DNA of 64,000 nucleotides from Streptomyces caeruleatus (GTDB lineage Bacteria > Actinomycetota > Actinomycetes > Streptomycetales > Streptomycetaceae). The stretch is from positions 62,001-126,000 of the forward strand of contig NZ_KQ948944.1 in the NCBI RefSeq assembly GCF_001514235.1, written 5' to 3'. A program made the position numbers and the translations under genes. Positions 17,699 through 30,900 of the stretch are shown here, in pieces; position 1 is the stretch's first letter; the number at the start of each line of letters is the position of its first letter. The notes beneath the pieces were generated by a model, which ran no database searches, was not told the DNA's origin, and was given only the letters and a program-made list of their open reading frames with translations.

Positions 17699-18919
17699 TC
17701 AGAAGCGCCCCTCTCGAACCTCCGTACCGGCATCGGGGGCCGTGCTCACGACGCTGTAGATGTCACGGTTCGCGTCGCGTGGGCCCTTGTTGTGGTTGTA
17801 CTGGAACTGGAAGGTGTACGTTCCGGGGTCGAGCGTGACGCCCGGACTGAGCGTCACGATGTAATCCACGGAACCGCTGCTGGCCGCGCTGCTGACCCTC
17901 GCCTTGTCCCCGAGCGAAGTCCAGGTGCCGGTGTTCGCCACACCGCCGGTCTGGGAAACACGCACGACGACCTTGAGCGCGGTGAGCTTCTTCGTGGTCG
18001 TCACGGTGACCACGCTCTTGCTCCAGTAGCTGTTCGGGGACACCACGGAGGTCCGGGCGGAGAGATAGCCGCTCGCCTTGGTCTCCGCGGGCTTTTCGGG
18101 CACCTGCTGAGGTGAGACGTGGGCCGTCACCGCCGCCTCCGCAGCGTGGTCGCTGCCGGGGTGGACGACCGCCGCGCCGCCCGCGGCAAGCCCGGTCACG
18201 GCCTTGGGGCCGGGGCGTGCCGGGGCGTGACCGGTCGGTGTCTTCGTCGGGAGCTTCCTCGAGGTCGGGACCGAACTCGGGGTCGACTTCGGCGTCCCCT
18301 CCGGGCTCATGCCCTTGTCGGGACCCAGGATCGGTTCGGTCCGCTCCTGGGCCGTCGCGGCGGACGGATGGGAACCGAGTCCCTTGGCGGCCCCAACGGC
18401 GGCCAGCAGACCACCGACCGAGACAGCGGCGCCGAGAATCCACCTCGAGACCGCGTGCCCGCCGCCCGCACCGACGCCCGCCCGCACAGGAGTGGGCGCC
18501 GAATGCGCACCGCGCCGCTGTTCGGCGACAGCCGCCTGCCACACCTCGGCGTCGGACTCCTCCCGGTCGGCCTCCGCGCGGTCCGTCGTACCGTTTCCGG
18601 CTTCATCACGGACGGCGGCCGTCAGGACGGTCGGGCTTGCGGGTGCCTCGGACGTCTTGGCCCGCCCGGATGTGGGCGGTTCGGTGCTCTGGCGCTGACC
18701 ATCGTCCTGCGACGCGGCCCACGGAAGCGGTTGGTCCCATACGGCGCCGGCCCGCTGTCCGGAGTCACTGCCGTCCTGGGCGTCGGCCGCGGCGGGCGCC
18801 GACGGCGCGGAGGCGGGTACGGGGGCCGGTGCGGGTGCGACCGCAGCCTGTGCCTGAGGTTGTCCGGCAGCACCGCCCGTTCCTCCGCGCTGCTCGGCGG
18901 CGTCGTCTTCTGGTCTCAT
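17699..18919 (-). CDS. Single-pass membrane protein with C-terminal beta-sandwich, coupled to the giant gene
   Basis: This 406-residue protein starts (ATG, 18917-18919) two bases after the stop of the giant gene, so it is almost certainly translated by coupling. Residues 1-155 are a disordered Ala/Pro/Gln-rich segment with no signal peptide. Residues about 159-182 form one membrane helix (WILGAAVSVGGLLAAVGAAK), followed by a Pro/Thr/Lys linker. Residues about 284-400 form a beta-rich domain (YWSKSVVTVTTTKKL, VDYIVTLSPGVTLDPGTYTF, QFQYNHNKG) that resembles small carbohydrate-binding or cell-surface sandwiches. The likely orientation is N-inside, C-outside. I saw no cysteine in it, as in its giant neighbour. 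It could anchor, export or protect against the giant protein. These roles are inferred from position only. Confidence 0.8.
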   Translation of the reverse strand: MRPEDDAAEQRGGTGGAAGQPQAQAAVAPAPAPVPASAPSAPAAADAQDGSDSGQRAGAVWDQPLPWAASQDDGQRQSTEPPTSGRAKTSEAPASPTVLTAAVRDEAGNGTTDRAEADREESDAEVWQAAVAEQRRGAHSAPTPVRAGVGAGGGHAVSRWILGAAVSVGGLLAAVGAAKGLGSHPSAATAQERTEPILGPDKGMSPEGTPKSTPSSVPTSRKLPTKTPTGHAPARPGPKAVTGLAAGGAAVVHPGSDHAAEAAVTAHVSPQQVPEKPAETKASGYLSARTSVVSPNSYWSKSVVTVTTTKKLTALKVVVRVSQTGGVANTGTWTSLGDKARVSSAASSGSVDYIVTLSPGVTLDPGTYTFQFQYNHNKGPRDANRDIYSVVSTAPDAGTEVREGRF

Positions 18920-18921
18920 TT

Positions 18922-21900
18922 TCAGCGTTGTTCCCTTCGTTGCTCTGTGTCGGTGCGGCTGTCCGCACCGGCACTGCGGTGATCACGGCTGAGGCGTGCG
19001 AGGAACCTCTCCGCGCTGGCCTCGGTGGTCTCCGCTCCGGCCGACTGGTGCGGCACCATGTCGGGTTCGTCCCGACGAACCGCCATCGGGGCGGTGCCGG
19101 TGTGGTCGCGGGCGGTGGTCGCCGTGGCGTCCGCCGTGGTGGTGCCCTTCTCGGGGAGGGGCAAGGGCATCGGAGCCTGCAAGCCCAGCTGGGCGAGGCC
19201 GTCCCGGTCCACCTCCACGAGGATCGGCTCGTCCGGTCCGGTGATGAGCGGCATCTCCCACTGCGGGGGCACTGCCTCACGGCCCCTGAGGAAGCGCTTC
19301 TTCTCCCGGTAGGCCGGGGTGACCGTCCACTGCGGGGTCAACCGGAGCAGATACCGCCGGCCGCCGCCCCGGGCATCGGCATCGGCATCGGCGTGCCGCT
19401 CCGTGCTGAAGGAAGCGTCCGTCCTGCGCTCCCGTTCCAGCCAGTTGGCGGCCACGTCACCGACCATGCCGAACGGGCGGTAGGCCGCCTCGTGGTGTCC
19501 GGCGTGGACGTCGGGCCCTCGCACGTCCGTGTACCAGTACGGGCCCCCTTCGTTCACGACCTCCGACGCCGTCGCCGCGTGCGAGCTCTCCGCCGAGGTG
19601 CTGGTCAGGGAGCCGCCCTCGATGGCCCGGACGACCTCTCGTGCGACGAAGTCGACCGCGATCGTCACGTGGGACAGGGCGTCCCCGGCGACCTCGACGC
19701 GGTAGCCCTCCGGTGACATCGCCTGCCGCAGCTTTGAACGCAGCAGCACCGAGCCGGTCTGCGCCTGCAGTTGGAAGCCCGCCCAGGGACGCAGCACCGG
19801 GCGCTCCGACTCGGCCCCGGGAAGCGCCAGTTCGTCCAGGAGTGCGTGCAACCGCGGCGCGTCGAACGGGCGCACCAGTGCCTTCGCCGGCAATCCGAGA
19901 GGCACTTCCGCGCCTTGCTGCCAGGCCACCAACGAGTCGTCGACCCGTACGGCGCCCGGTGTGTCGGCGTCTGCCCGGGCCGGCAGCACCTCGTCCGCCG
20001 GGACCGTCGACCGCGCCGCACCCGGCAGCGTGAATTCCTCACTCCACTTCCCGCCGAAGCGGCGCCCACCCAGCTTCGGCAGCCGCTCCGGCAGATGCCG
20101 GCTGTAATGACCCGGACTCGCGAACGGGTACACGTCCATGGTCACCACCAGGTCGTGGAGGAACTGCACGCTCTCCTGGGACCCGGCGCTGGTGACGGAC
20201 TCCTCGAACTCCCGTGAGAACTCCCACTCCTTGGTCCGGGCGTGCACACCGGAGAGGGGACCGAACATGAGGAGCGACGTCGGCATCCCCGCCACCGCCG
20301 GATACCAGAAGGTGGTGGGAATCGCTTCGTACTCCCAACCGGTGCGCCTCATCTCGCCGGTGCGCCGGGTGGACTCCAGGCCGGAGCGGGCCGTGTGGCC
20401 GGTGAGTACCCGGTGGTAGTCGCCCTGCCCCAGCCTGGCCCGGAGCACCACCAGCTGCTCCACCTTGCCGAACGGCGTGTCGCCCTCCAGGAAGATCGGC
20501 CGCCCGCCGTTGAGCATCTCCTCGATCACCGCGCCGAAGCCGGACGGGCTGAGCGCCGGACCCAGCACATCGTGGATCAACCGGTCGTTGATCCGATCGA
20601 ACTTCGCGACGCGCGCGGGCCCCTGCGGCTCCACCGGCCTGCCCAGCGTCTGATACGCGAGCCCCAGCCAACTCCGGCTCATCCGGCCGTTCTCGACCGA
20701 CCACTGCTCCAGCCTGCGCGCGATCTGCTGCACCAGCTCGCCCGCCGACTCCAGCCGGTACAGCTCCACCCGACCGGTGCCCCGGCCCACGTTCACCGGC
20801 GCCCGCACCGCGGGCGGCAACGAGAGCGGCAACGGGGACGGCACTTCCACGGTCGAAAGGTGCTCCTCCGGCGCGGCCTGCGCGGCGGCTTCCGTCCGGC
20901 CGGCCAGGTAGCGCCCGGCGTCGGCCTCCTCCAGCTTCGCGACATCGGACTCGGTCAGCGCACCGATCCGGTGCATCTCGCTCGCCGGTACCCACACCTT
21001 GACCGCCTCGGGCACCCGCACCCACTTCGACCGTTCCTCAGTGGTCCCCCGGTGGAGCAGGGTGAAGACGTCCTGCCACGCCCGGCCGACGGCGGTGTGC
21101 ACCTCGTACGTGGCGTCGAAGCCCACCAGGTACCCACGTTCGACCCAGTCCCCGGCCGCGACGTCCTTGGCCGCGTCGCCCGCCGAGACGCCCTTCACCT
21201 GGGAGTACATCGCCGCGGTGTCGAGGTCGGGACCGAAGTAGCCGAGCACATGACGGATTTCGGCCATGACGCCGCCGCCGAGCTTGGCTCTGACGCCCCA
21301 CCCCTGCTGCACGTCCTTCTCCCAGGCGGTCTCGCCGAACCGCGTGCCGCCGAAGTGATGCTCGTCGTCGCGCGCGAGCACCCGGGCGCCCCCGAGCCGG
21401 GCCGACAGGTCGAGCCGTGCGAACCGCTCCCGGGTGCCGGCCAGACCCGCCCGGTTGTGGCTCTTCAGACGCACGGTGTCCTTGAAGCCCGCCGCCTGCT
21501 CGAACCCGGCCATGCGGGCCTCGGGGCTGGTGAAGGTCTCCAGGACGTCCAAGGACGCGTTGCGCTCGTTCGGCTCGTCCGGTATCCGCTCGAACCAGTT
21601 CCGGCCCTGGTGCCGGTCGAACGCCACCGGAGCGGTGCCCAGCAGCGGCCGCCGGTACAGCTCCCGCCAGCTTGTCCCGCCGGGTGCGGCCAGCATCTCC
21701 GCCACGGTTCCCCGCAGCCCGGGGACGGGCTTCAACGACTCCAGCGTGTAACCGGCCGGCAGCTGTCCCTCCCGCTCGGTCGCCTCGGGGGCGGCACCGT
21801 CCTGCCACACCGGGCGGGAGTCCGCGTCGGCCGAGTCCGACGGTTCCGCCAGCACCGCCGCCTCGCGCTCGGGTACCACCACCTCGACCCGGCCGGGAAC

Positions 21901-24900
21901 GATCGCCGTCGTGTAACCCGCGGCCCCTTCGGCGTCGCGCCACTGCGCCACCTCGCCGGGGACCGACCAGCGACCGCCCACCAGCACCTGGAAGTCGACC
22001 GGATAGTCGAAGCGGTGGATGCGCTCACCGCCACCCAGCGGCTGCTCGAAGCCGACCTTCTGCCCGGCCCTCTCCGTGTCGGCGCTGTTCTTCTTGTAGG
22101 TGATCTGGAAGGTGCCGAACTCGATCTCCTGGTCGCCGGTGTACCCGGCGGCGGCGATGCCCGTGGACGTGTCCTTGCGTTTGGTGACCGCGCTGTGCTG
22201 CGTGTGGCTGGCTCCGATCGAGCCGCCGAGCGCCACCCCGACGCCCTCACCGAGGTACCGCGCGTCAACGACCCGCATCGTGCCGCGGACGAACACATCC
22301 GGCGCGCCGTTGATCCAGGCGCTCAACGGGAAGCGCACACCGTCCCCGCCGACCGCGGCCTCGCGCGCCCGATCGCGCAGGAAGGCACGGAAGTCGGCCG
22401 CCGCCTTCGGCAGATGCCGGGCCTCCAGCAGGCCCTCCGCCTCCAGTCGGTGCAGCACCCGGCCGACGATGTCCTCCACCGTCTCGTCCCCGATCCGGTA
22501 CGCGGCCTCCAGCCGGTCGGGGACCTCGAACCGGCTCACGCCGGCCGGCTCGGTCGCGGGCACCAGGGGCGCGGGCGATTCGTCGGGCTTGCGCGTCCAC
22601 AGGGTCGCGGTGCCGCCGGGCACCCGCTGTGCCACGCTCTTCGGGCCCGAGCCCACCTGCACCACGTAGGTGAACTCGGCTCGCTGCTTGGCGACCGGAC
22701 CGGCGTACGTCTCCTCCGCGACGTGCTCGCGCCGCCCGGTGGTGCCGGTGCCGGTCCTGGTGAGGCGGTAGTCCATGTGGACCACGCCGAGGTTGGCGGT
22801 CAGCGCCGTGGTGCCGCCGACGCCCACGATGACGCCGCCGCCGGCGCGGCGTACGTAGCCCTGTTCAGAGGTGCTCTGCGCACCGACGGTACGCGTGTGG
22901 GCGATGCTCGCCTCCGTCTCCGGGAGGTCCCGCACGACCAGGTCGGCGAGCGCCACCGCGATCCGGGTCCTCCCCCACCGGCCCGCGAACGGGAAGGACT
23001 TGCGCAGGACCTGCCCGCCGAGGAGTTCCGGCGCATGGTCGGCCAGTTGGTCCAGCCACGCGCGGAACTCCCGCGCCGCGGGGTCGTTCAGCTTGAAGTC
23101 GCTGCCCAGCGCACTCTGCACCGCCTTGTCGACGTCGCCGAGACCGGCGAGGACGGCGTGTTCGATCGCCCGGGGCCGCAGTGCCGGTGCCCCGGCGACC
23201 GTGCCCGCGCCCGCGCTCGTATGCGCGTTCGTTCCCGCCGCGAGGTCGTGCCGGGGCCAGGCCAGCGTGACGTCCACGGGGACGTAGTCGACCCTGGTCA
23301 CCGGCTTGCTCCAGGGCCGGCGTCCGGGCACCCGGACGGAGAGCCGGTAGAGGGCCGTGTGCGCGGCGGTGGTGCTCGGCGTGTCCGCCTCCACGACCTT
23401 CGTCTCCCCGCCGCGCTCCACGGCGGAGGACAGCGCCGAACTCCGGTGGTTGACGAGTCCGACAACCCTTCCGAAGAAGAGGAAGAAGGGAATCGGCAGA
23501 CGGATCAGACGCGGCTCCACCAGCGACCGGGCACGGCCGCTCGACGTGCTGCGGCCCGTCGGCTCCTGGCTGCGGCCGAACCCGAACTCCGTGCTGCCGG
23601 AGCTCAGTCCGTGCGGGCTTCCCAGGCCCACCGCCTCCAGGATGATCTGCGGGCCGCCGTTGACCCCGGGGCTGAGATCGGCCACCTGGCCGCCGTCGAG
23701 CGCCCGGTGGAAGTTCGCTTTGATGCTCTCGTCCGAGAAGGCGTTCTCGACGAGTTCGCGGATGGACCGGTCGGACGCCGCGGTGCCGAGCAACCGGTCG
23801 ATCGCGGCCCGTATCTCCGCCCCGTCGATGTGGTTCAGGAGCTTCGGCCGGTCGGCTCGCGCCCTGCGGGCGAGTTCGCCGGGCTCCGTCGGCAGCGACC
23901 ACGGGTCCGCGTGGTCGCTATCGGCGGTCTGCGCGGAGACCGCGCGCGCCTGCTCGTCGAACGGCAGCGCCAGGGTGACGGCGTCGGGTACGGCATCCGA
24001 CGGGCGGCCCTGTTCGGTGACCTCTTCGGCGGCCTCTTCGGCGGCCTCTTCGATGGCCTCTCCGATGGCTTCTAGGGTGGCGGCCGGGGTGGCCGGGGCC
24101 TGAGGCGCCGAGTGCCGCGAGGTTTCCCCGCTGCCGGGACCGTCCTGTCCGTCCGGCAGATCGGCTTCGGAAGTCCTCCCGGAGGGCTCGGCAAGGATCT
24201 CCCGCAGGGCGGGCGCGTCGGCGAGGGCGGTGGGCAGCATGAAGTACAGACCGTCGGGAGCCTGGACGAGCAGCTTCCCGTGCGGGCCGGAGAGAACGAT
24301 CTCGGTATCGGCCTTGTAGTAGCGGAACGGCCGGACGGACGCGACGTTGCGTTCCAGGATCTCCTCGGACTCCGCGGCGCGCTCCGCCGACCTCTCTGTC
24401 TCATGGCGGAGGGCCAGCGAGTCCCGCAGCGAGCGTTCATCGGTCTCCTGGCCGACGACGGGGCCGAGCGCGGCGAAGGCTCCGCCGGTTCGGCCGCGGA
24501 GGTGCTCCTGCGACTCGCGCCCCTGGACGAAGTGACGCGAAAGGATGTCGACGTCGGACGTCGGCAGTGGGGTGACGCGGGTGATCCGCAGACCCACGGT
24601 CACCTGCTCGCCGCCGACCGGCACTTGGTACCCGTGCCGCAGCAGCCGCTCCATGCTGAGCCGCATGTGCACCTCATGGGTGAGGTGGTCGTACAGCATG
24701 CCGAGCAGCGTGGTGCCGTCCGGGCGCCAGGACTCGGGCCTCTCGGGCCGGGGGCGCACTGTGGAAGGGGCGGCGGGCAGCGCGGCCCAGCGGTTGATCG
24801 TGGCCGCGGCGGGCAGCGCCCAGGGGTGCGCGTGCTCGGACATCAGGTCCACCAGCGCGTCGTTCAGCGGCTCTTCCCGGGACGCCCACACCGGGGCCGG

Positions 24901-27900
24901 GTCCTGCCGGCGGCCGGGGACGCGCTGGGGTTCCGGGCCCGGCTGGACGAGGTGCGCGGGGACGATGACCCGCACCCAGCCGTCGACGTGCCCGTCCTCG
25001 GGCCGCTGCGGGAACCTGGCCAGGAACGGCGTACGCCGCTGGGAGCGGGTCGCCTCCCGACGCCGGCGCCCCATCAGGCTGGAGGCGGCGAGCGCCACCC
25101 CGTGGAAGGCGCGGACGGGTGCGGAGAGGACCTCGGGCAGCTGCTCGGTGATGACCATCTCGACCTTGAACCGCTGCCGCAACTGGAACTCGACCGACGG
25201 GTTGCGGGTCTGGCCCCAGTAGACCTCCACGCTCTCCCCGTGCCGATCGTGGGCGGAGTCCGACTTCCCGGACCAGCCGATCGCGGCCTGTACTCCGGCG
25301 ACCGCCGAAGCACCGATCCTGCCGTGCAGTTCGCCTTCGGCCTCGACTTCGTTCGAACGGGACGTGCTGGTCGTCTTCTCCGTGATCGCCTTGCCTCGCA
25401 GCATCATGGTCATCTCAGGCCGGTCGTGCTGCGACATCGGCTCCAGGGTCTCGGCGGTGACCTTGGTCCACAGGTACCGGGTGGCACCGAACGCGGACGG
25501 AACGGGCAGCCACCGCGTGACGCCGGTCGTGTTCAGCAGGGTGAACTGCTCAAGCAGGGCGACGGGCGAGTAGGAGGCCTCCAGGGAACTCGACAGCAGG
25601 CTCGGCATGTGACTGGAACCGTCGGGGCCGGGCCGCAGCAAGCCCTGGTCCGTGAGCCACTGCCGCATCGTCTCGAGCACGCCGTCCGACCGCAGCACCT
25701 CGGGGTGCGAACCTCCGGGCAGCAGCGCCAGGTCGAAGCGACCGGTCGGCTGCTGCGGCTCGACGCGGGTCACGCCGTCCGGCACCGGCAGACCCAGGTC
25801 GAAGATCCGCCGCTCGGGGACGACGAACTCCAGGCCGTGCCTGACCTCCAGCACCCGCTCGACGGCGCTCATGCCGGACGCGGTGCGGGTCAGCCCGTCG
25901 GTCACGCGGGGCGCCCGCCACCGGTTCAGCGTGATCCGGAACACCGCGTGGGCGCGGTAGGTGTGCTTCGGCCCGCCGTACGTGCCCCGGGTGATGCCGA
26001 CCGGTCCGACGGCGGTGCCATGGCCGGTCTCCCATCCCCATTCGAGTCCGGCGCCTACGGTGACGCCGAGGTCCACGGTCAGGGGGGCCTGCTCCCCGCC
26101 GACGGGCTCACTCGGCGCCCGGTCCACGCCGGCCGCGATCTCGGCACCCTCGTCCTCGCCGGGGCCTATGTGGAGGAAGGGACCGATGCGGCCGGCCATG
26201 CCGAGGGCACGGCTGCGCTCGCCGCTGCGCTCGTACTTGGCGTCGCCACTGGTGTTCTGCCACAGCTGGAAGGCGGCCCCGCTGTGCGCCCGCACGTGGT
26301 GCGGCTCGGTGGCGGCGACCTGAAGACGCAGGGCCTGGTGCCACCCGTCCGGCCCGTCGGGCAGGTCCACGAGCCACCCTTGAGCGCCGGTCAGCGACGG
26401 GAAGTGTGCCACCAGCGTGCTGGGCGAGAACAACGTCGCGATCTCCGCGGGCCAGTTCGCCGAGTCGGTCAGCCACTCGTCCGGATGGCCGTTGGCCTCC
26501 TGGTACATCGTCGCCGCCGCGCGCACCACTTCGGGCACGGACAGGAAGGACCGGTACACCGCGGCGGTGCCGTGGCTGGCGAAGTCCACCAGCCGGTCCG
26601 GGGGCGGCAGTTCCTGAAGGGTGTGGACCTGGCCGGCTTCGGCCAGCAGCTGCTCCGGGAGCCTCTCCGCGGGCACATGCAGATGCGGCACGGCCACCCG
26701 GGCCACCACCTCGTCCGGCCGGTCGATCCACCACGTCTGCGGTGGGTGGCCGTCCGTGCGCACGGACAGCTCGTAGACGACGTCGTACACGTGCTCGTCG
26801 GCCAAGCCACCCATGTCGGCACGCTGCGTGGACTGCGCCCCACCGGAGAACTGGTGCGCGGTGCCGCCGCCGATGCTGCCGGCCAGACCCGCCCGCCCGA
26901 GTCGGAGACCGATGAGCTTCGCCGGCGCCACGCGGGCCTGTGCGCCCAGGAAGGTCCGCACGTTCCAGGTGTTCTCCCGCTCGCCGGTGACGGTGGCGCC
27001 CTGCCCGGAACGGACGTTGAGCGACATCGGCCGCCCCTCGTCACCGGTGGCGCCTGCGACCCGGTCGAGCAGCCGGGCGGTCACCGACACGTGGTACGTC
27101 CGGCCGCCCAGCCGCACGGAGTCCTCGACGCCGGACATCAACTGCGTCAGATCGCTCTCCAGGGCCGGCCGCCCGAACGAGGTGAGCAACTCCCGGTCCG
27201 CCATGGCCCAGTTGACGCGGGGGGCGCCCGGCTTGACGAAGGGCGGCCGGCTGGTCGGCGTCAGCCGACGGCCGGCCAGCTGCTCATGCGTCGCCCCGAT
27301 GACCGTCCGGATCTGGTCGTGGACCAGTTCGGCACCGGGCAGCCCGATGACGACCGCGAAGCCCAGGCCTCGCCGCGATGCCAGGGCCAGCGGCTCACGC
27401 TCGTGCGGTTCCGGCAGGGGCGCGTCCAGCCGCTCGGGGCGCTGGAACGCGGTGTCGGGCAGGCCGACGCCCAGCTCGCCGGCCGCGGCGAGCAGCGACC
27501 GTACGTACGGCCGTGCCTCGACCGGGCCGTTCGGTTCCTGCCCGGGCTGCCGGAGCAGCGGGGCGTCCTGACCGAGCACGCCGCGCTCGAAGTCGGCGGC
27601 CTCATGGCTGGGCACGCCGAGCTCGGCCGGCACGAGGACGGTGAGCGGCTCGATCCGGTGCGTGGTGGAGCGCACCTCGAGGGAGACGTCCAGCCAGGCG
27701 CGGTAGCGCGCCTGGTCGTCGGTGGTCTGGACGACGGTGTGGATGCCGGTCGTCACGGCCAGGCCCTGACCGGTGTCGCGCTGGACCTGGCCGGTGAGCG
27801 AGAAGAACTCCGCGGGCCCCGCGGCGATCCGCGCGCCCATGGTCAGGCCGCTCTTCGAGCCCTGCCTCCGGTGAACGACGAGCGTGCTGGCGGAGTCCTC

Positions 27901-30900
27901 ACGCACCGGGACCTTGACGGTGTCGCCCAGGTACGTCAGCCCCTCGATCGTCGCGCTGATCGCCACATGGCCCTTGAAGGACCGGCCGAGTCCCACGGGG
28001 AGGGAGACCCGGTCCGTCACGAGCTCGTTGTCCAGGAGGTACCGGCTCCGGTTGATGGCGGACCGCTCGTTCAGCTGGGTGAGGGTTCGGTCCATCAGCG
28101 CCCGTACGACATCGGTGGGCAGCCCGGCGCTGTGCAGTCGGCGCTCGAACTCGGCGGCCGCCGCTGTCAGATCGATGGCGTTGATGACCGTACGCGCCCG
28201 ATGACGCCGGGCCTCCCGCTGTTCCCCGTCTCGCTCGGCGGCGGCCCGGGAGAGGTGGTGCAGAGCGTCCGGGACGGTCAGCGCCCTGGGGAGGCGCACG
28301 GTGAGGCGGGCGTCGGTGACCAGGTCGTGGGGGCGTTCCTCGCCGTCGACGAAGACGCGCACCTGCAGGCCCGCGCGGAACGGGGTGCTCTGTTGCATCC
28401 AGATCTTCCGGTCGAAGACCACCCTGCGGTTCGTCCGAGCCCCGCCCGTGCGGTGTGCGGCGACGCTCAGCACGGGCGTCGGCGTCACCGACGACATGGC
28501 TTTCGCGCCCGTGGACACCGCCGTCAGCAGGGAGTTCACGCCGGCCCAGCCCCGCTCCCACGCGGACTGGTGCGTCGTGGCCAAGGACCCCCAGTTGAGG
28601 GTGTACTGGTCGATCGCGGAGGCCTCGTTCGGCGACGGCTCGACGTTCCGCAGTACCGGCCGCAGCCACAGCACACGGCCGCCCGCGGTGAGCAGCAGCC
28701 CGCGCTGGAGGGCCCCCTCCCAGAAGTCCAGTCGCCGCTCACGTTCTGCCGCGGCTGTGCCGGCGGTGTCCCCGCCGGCCGCGAGCGTCGCGGGCACGGC
28801 CCCGTCGCGCAGCAGGGTGCGCAGGCCCTCGCGGATGCCCGTTTCCAGCTCCGGGCTGTCGCCGTCGCGCCGTACGGCGTACGCGATGTTGTTGGCCCAC
28901 TGCCGGACCAGCGCCTCGTCCCAGGGCTCTACGGCGGTGATGTTCAGCTCGCCGTGGGCGTGGACGCCGTCCCGGCCCATGTACCAGGGGGCTTCGGCGT
29001 GTGGCCGGACCGTCTGCTCGGCGAGCCCGGCGGGGCCGGCCGTGGTGCCGGGCGCCCGCACGGCGTCGGTGGGCGTCTCCGCCCGCTCCGCCTCGTCCAC
29101 CCGCGACAGCGAGTCGCCCGGCACCTCCGCCTCGGCCTCCGCCTCGGCCGACGCGCCGTCGACGCCGTCCTGTTCCAGGGACGGCGGGACCTCGGCACGG
29201 GGCGATTGCGGCCCGGCGGGAGCCACGGACACATCCGTCAGCCGCCCGCCCTCCCGCACGGCGTCCGTGGACGCCTCGGAGTCATCGGTGCCGGACGCCG
29301 GGGACCACGGGCCCCCCGGTGCCTGGACGGTCTCGGTCAGCGTGCCATCGGCGGTGAAGAAGAACGTGACTCCGGCGCGCCGGTCCTCGACGAGGAACTG
29401 ACGGCGGGGGTCCCTGTCCTCCCCGGGCTCGTCGACCGGTCGGCCGACGGTGAGGTGCTCTTCGGCCCGTGCCGTGCGCGCCCAGGCGAACTCCAGCTCC
29501 CCGTCCGGCATGTGGGTGGCCTCGACCGGCTGTCCCACCAGCTCCGTGGGGACCTCGTGCAGGTAGACCTGGTGCGAGACGAGTTCGCCCCGGCGCCCGA
29601 AGCCGGTTTCCAGGCCCGTGGCCTCGTGCACCACCCGGCGCAGCCCACCCGGCTGCGCGGGCAGCACCGTGAACCCGTCCATGGAACGTCCGGCCGCGTC
29701 CGCGACCGGGCCGGCCTCCTCCAGCACCCGCCGCGCGTCCGCCCACAACGTCTCGTGGGCACCGGCCCGCAGCTCGGCGAGGCCCTCCGAGTCCTCCGAC
29801 GGGTCCAACCCCATACCGAGCAGGTGGTCCGTGGCATCGCGTGAGATCAACGGCATCAGCCACGAGGCCGACTCGTCGCGTGTGCCGGTCCGCCGCGCCT
29901 TGGGCAGGGTCTCCTCGAAGATCCGGGCCAGCTCCGGGTCGAACTCCAGGCCGACCGTGCCCACATGGTTCTGCGGCTTCACCCGGGGGGCACGCTTCGC
30001 GAACAGCCCCTCGTTCAGGCGACGCAGCCATGCCCGCCAGGGCGCCCGACGGCTCTGACGCGGGGGCATCAGGGCCCCGTCCGGCCCGAAACGAAGCTCG
30101 GCGCCGGTCACCCGGTCGGTCAGGACGTACGCGTCCGGCGTCGTCTGCAGAGCGTGGGTCGCCTCGACCCACGGATCGCCGGCGGCCAGCTCCGCGACCC
30201 AGCCCCTGGGCGCGCTCTCGGAGACCGGGACGCGGCGCTTGCGGATCACCGCGTCCGCGAGGTGATCGGGCAGCCCTTCGCCCGACAGCGACACCTCGAC
30301 GTCCCGGGGCACGCCGTTGCCGTCGAAGCGCCACCCGAGGTCGTCGCCGTCAGCGTCGACCCACACCTCGGTGAGCGTGCCCGACGCGTCGCGCACGTCT
30401 CCCAGCCGGTACCGGCCCTCGCCCACCACGGACAGCTCGGGACCGTCCTCACCGGCGGCGAACCGCAGGAAGTCCTCCGTTCCCGACAGCCGCACGTCCA
30501 GCGCCTGCGGCGACCGGTCCGCACCGAACTGCCAGCGTACGTTCCCCGCGTCGCCGGACGCGGTGTATCCGCCGTCGGCCCGCGATGTCACCGTCCAACC
30601 GGGCACCCGCTTCAGCTTCGCGTCCACGACCTCCGGGACGGCCGGCAGACCCAGAAGCTCGTACCGGGCGGCCGCCTCCGCGGACGGCACGACCAACCGG
30701 AACTCCGGGACCGCGGGCAGGCCCTCGGGGACGTTCGGCAGCACGGGCCGCCACCGCGCCCGCCGGCTGCCGCCGCCGGACCCCGTCGGCCCAGACTCCT
30801 CACGCGCCTCCGAGGAGGCGTCGCCGGACACTTCGGCCGTGTGATCGCCGCCGTACTCCTCCGCCATGGCGGAACCGGACACATCGGCCCTGACATCGCC

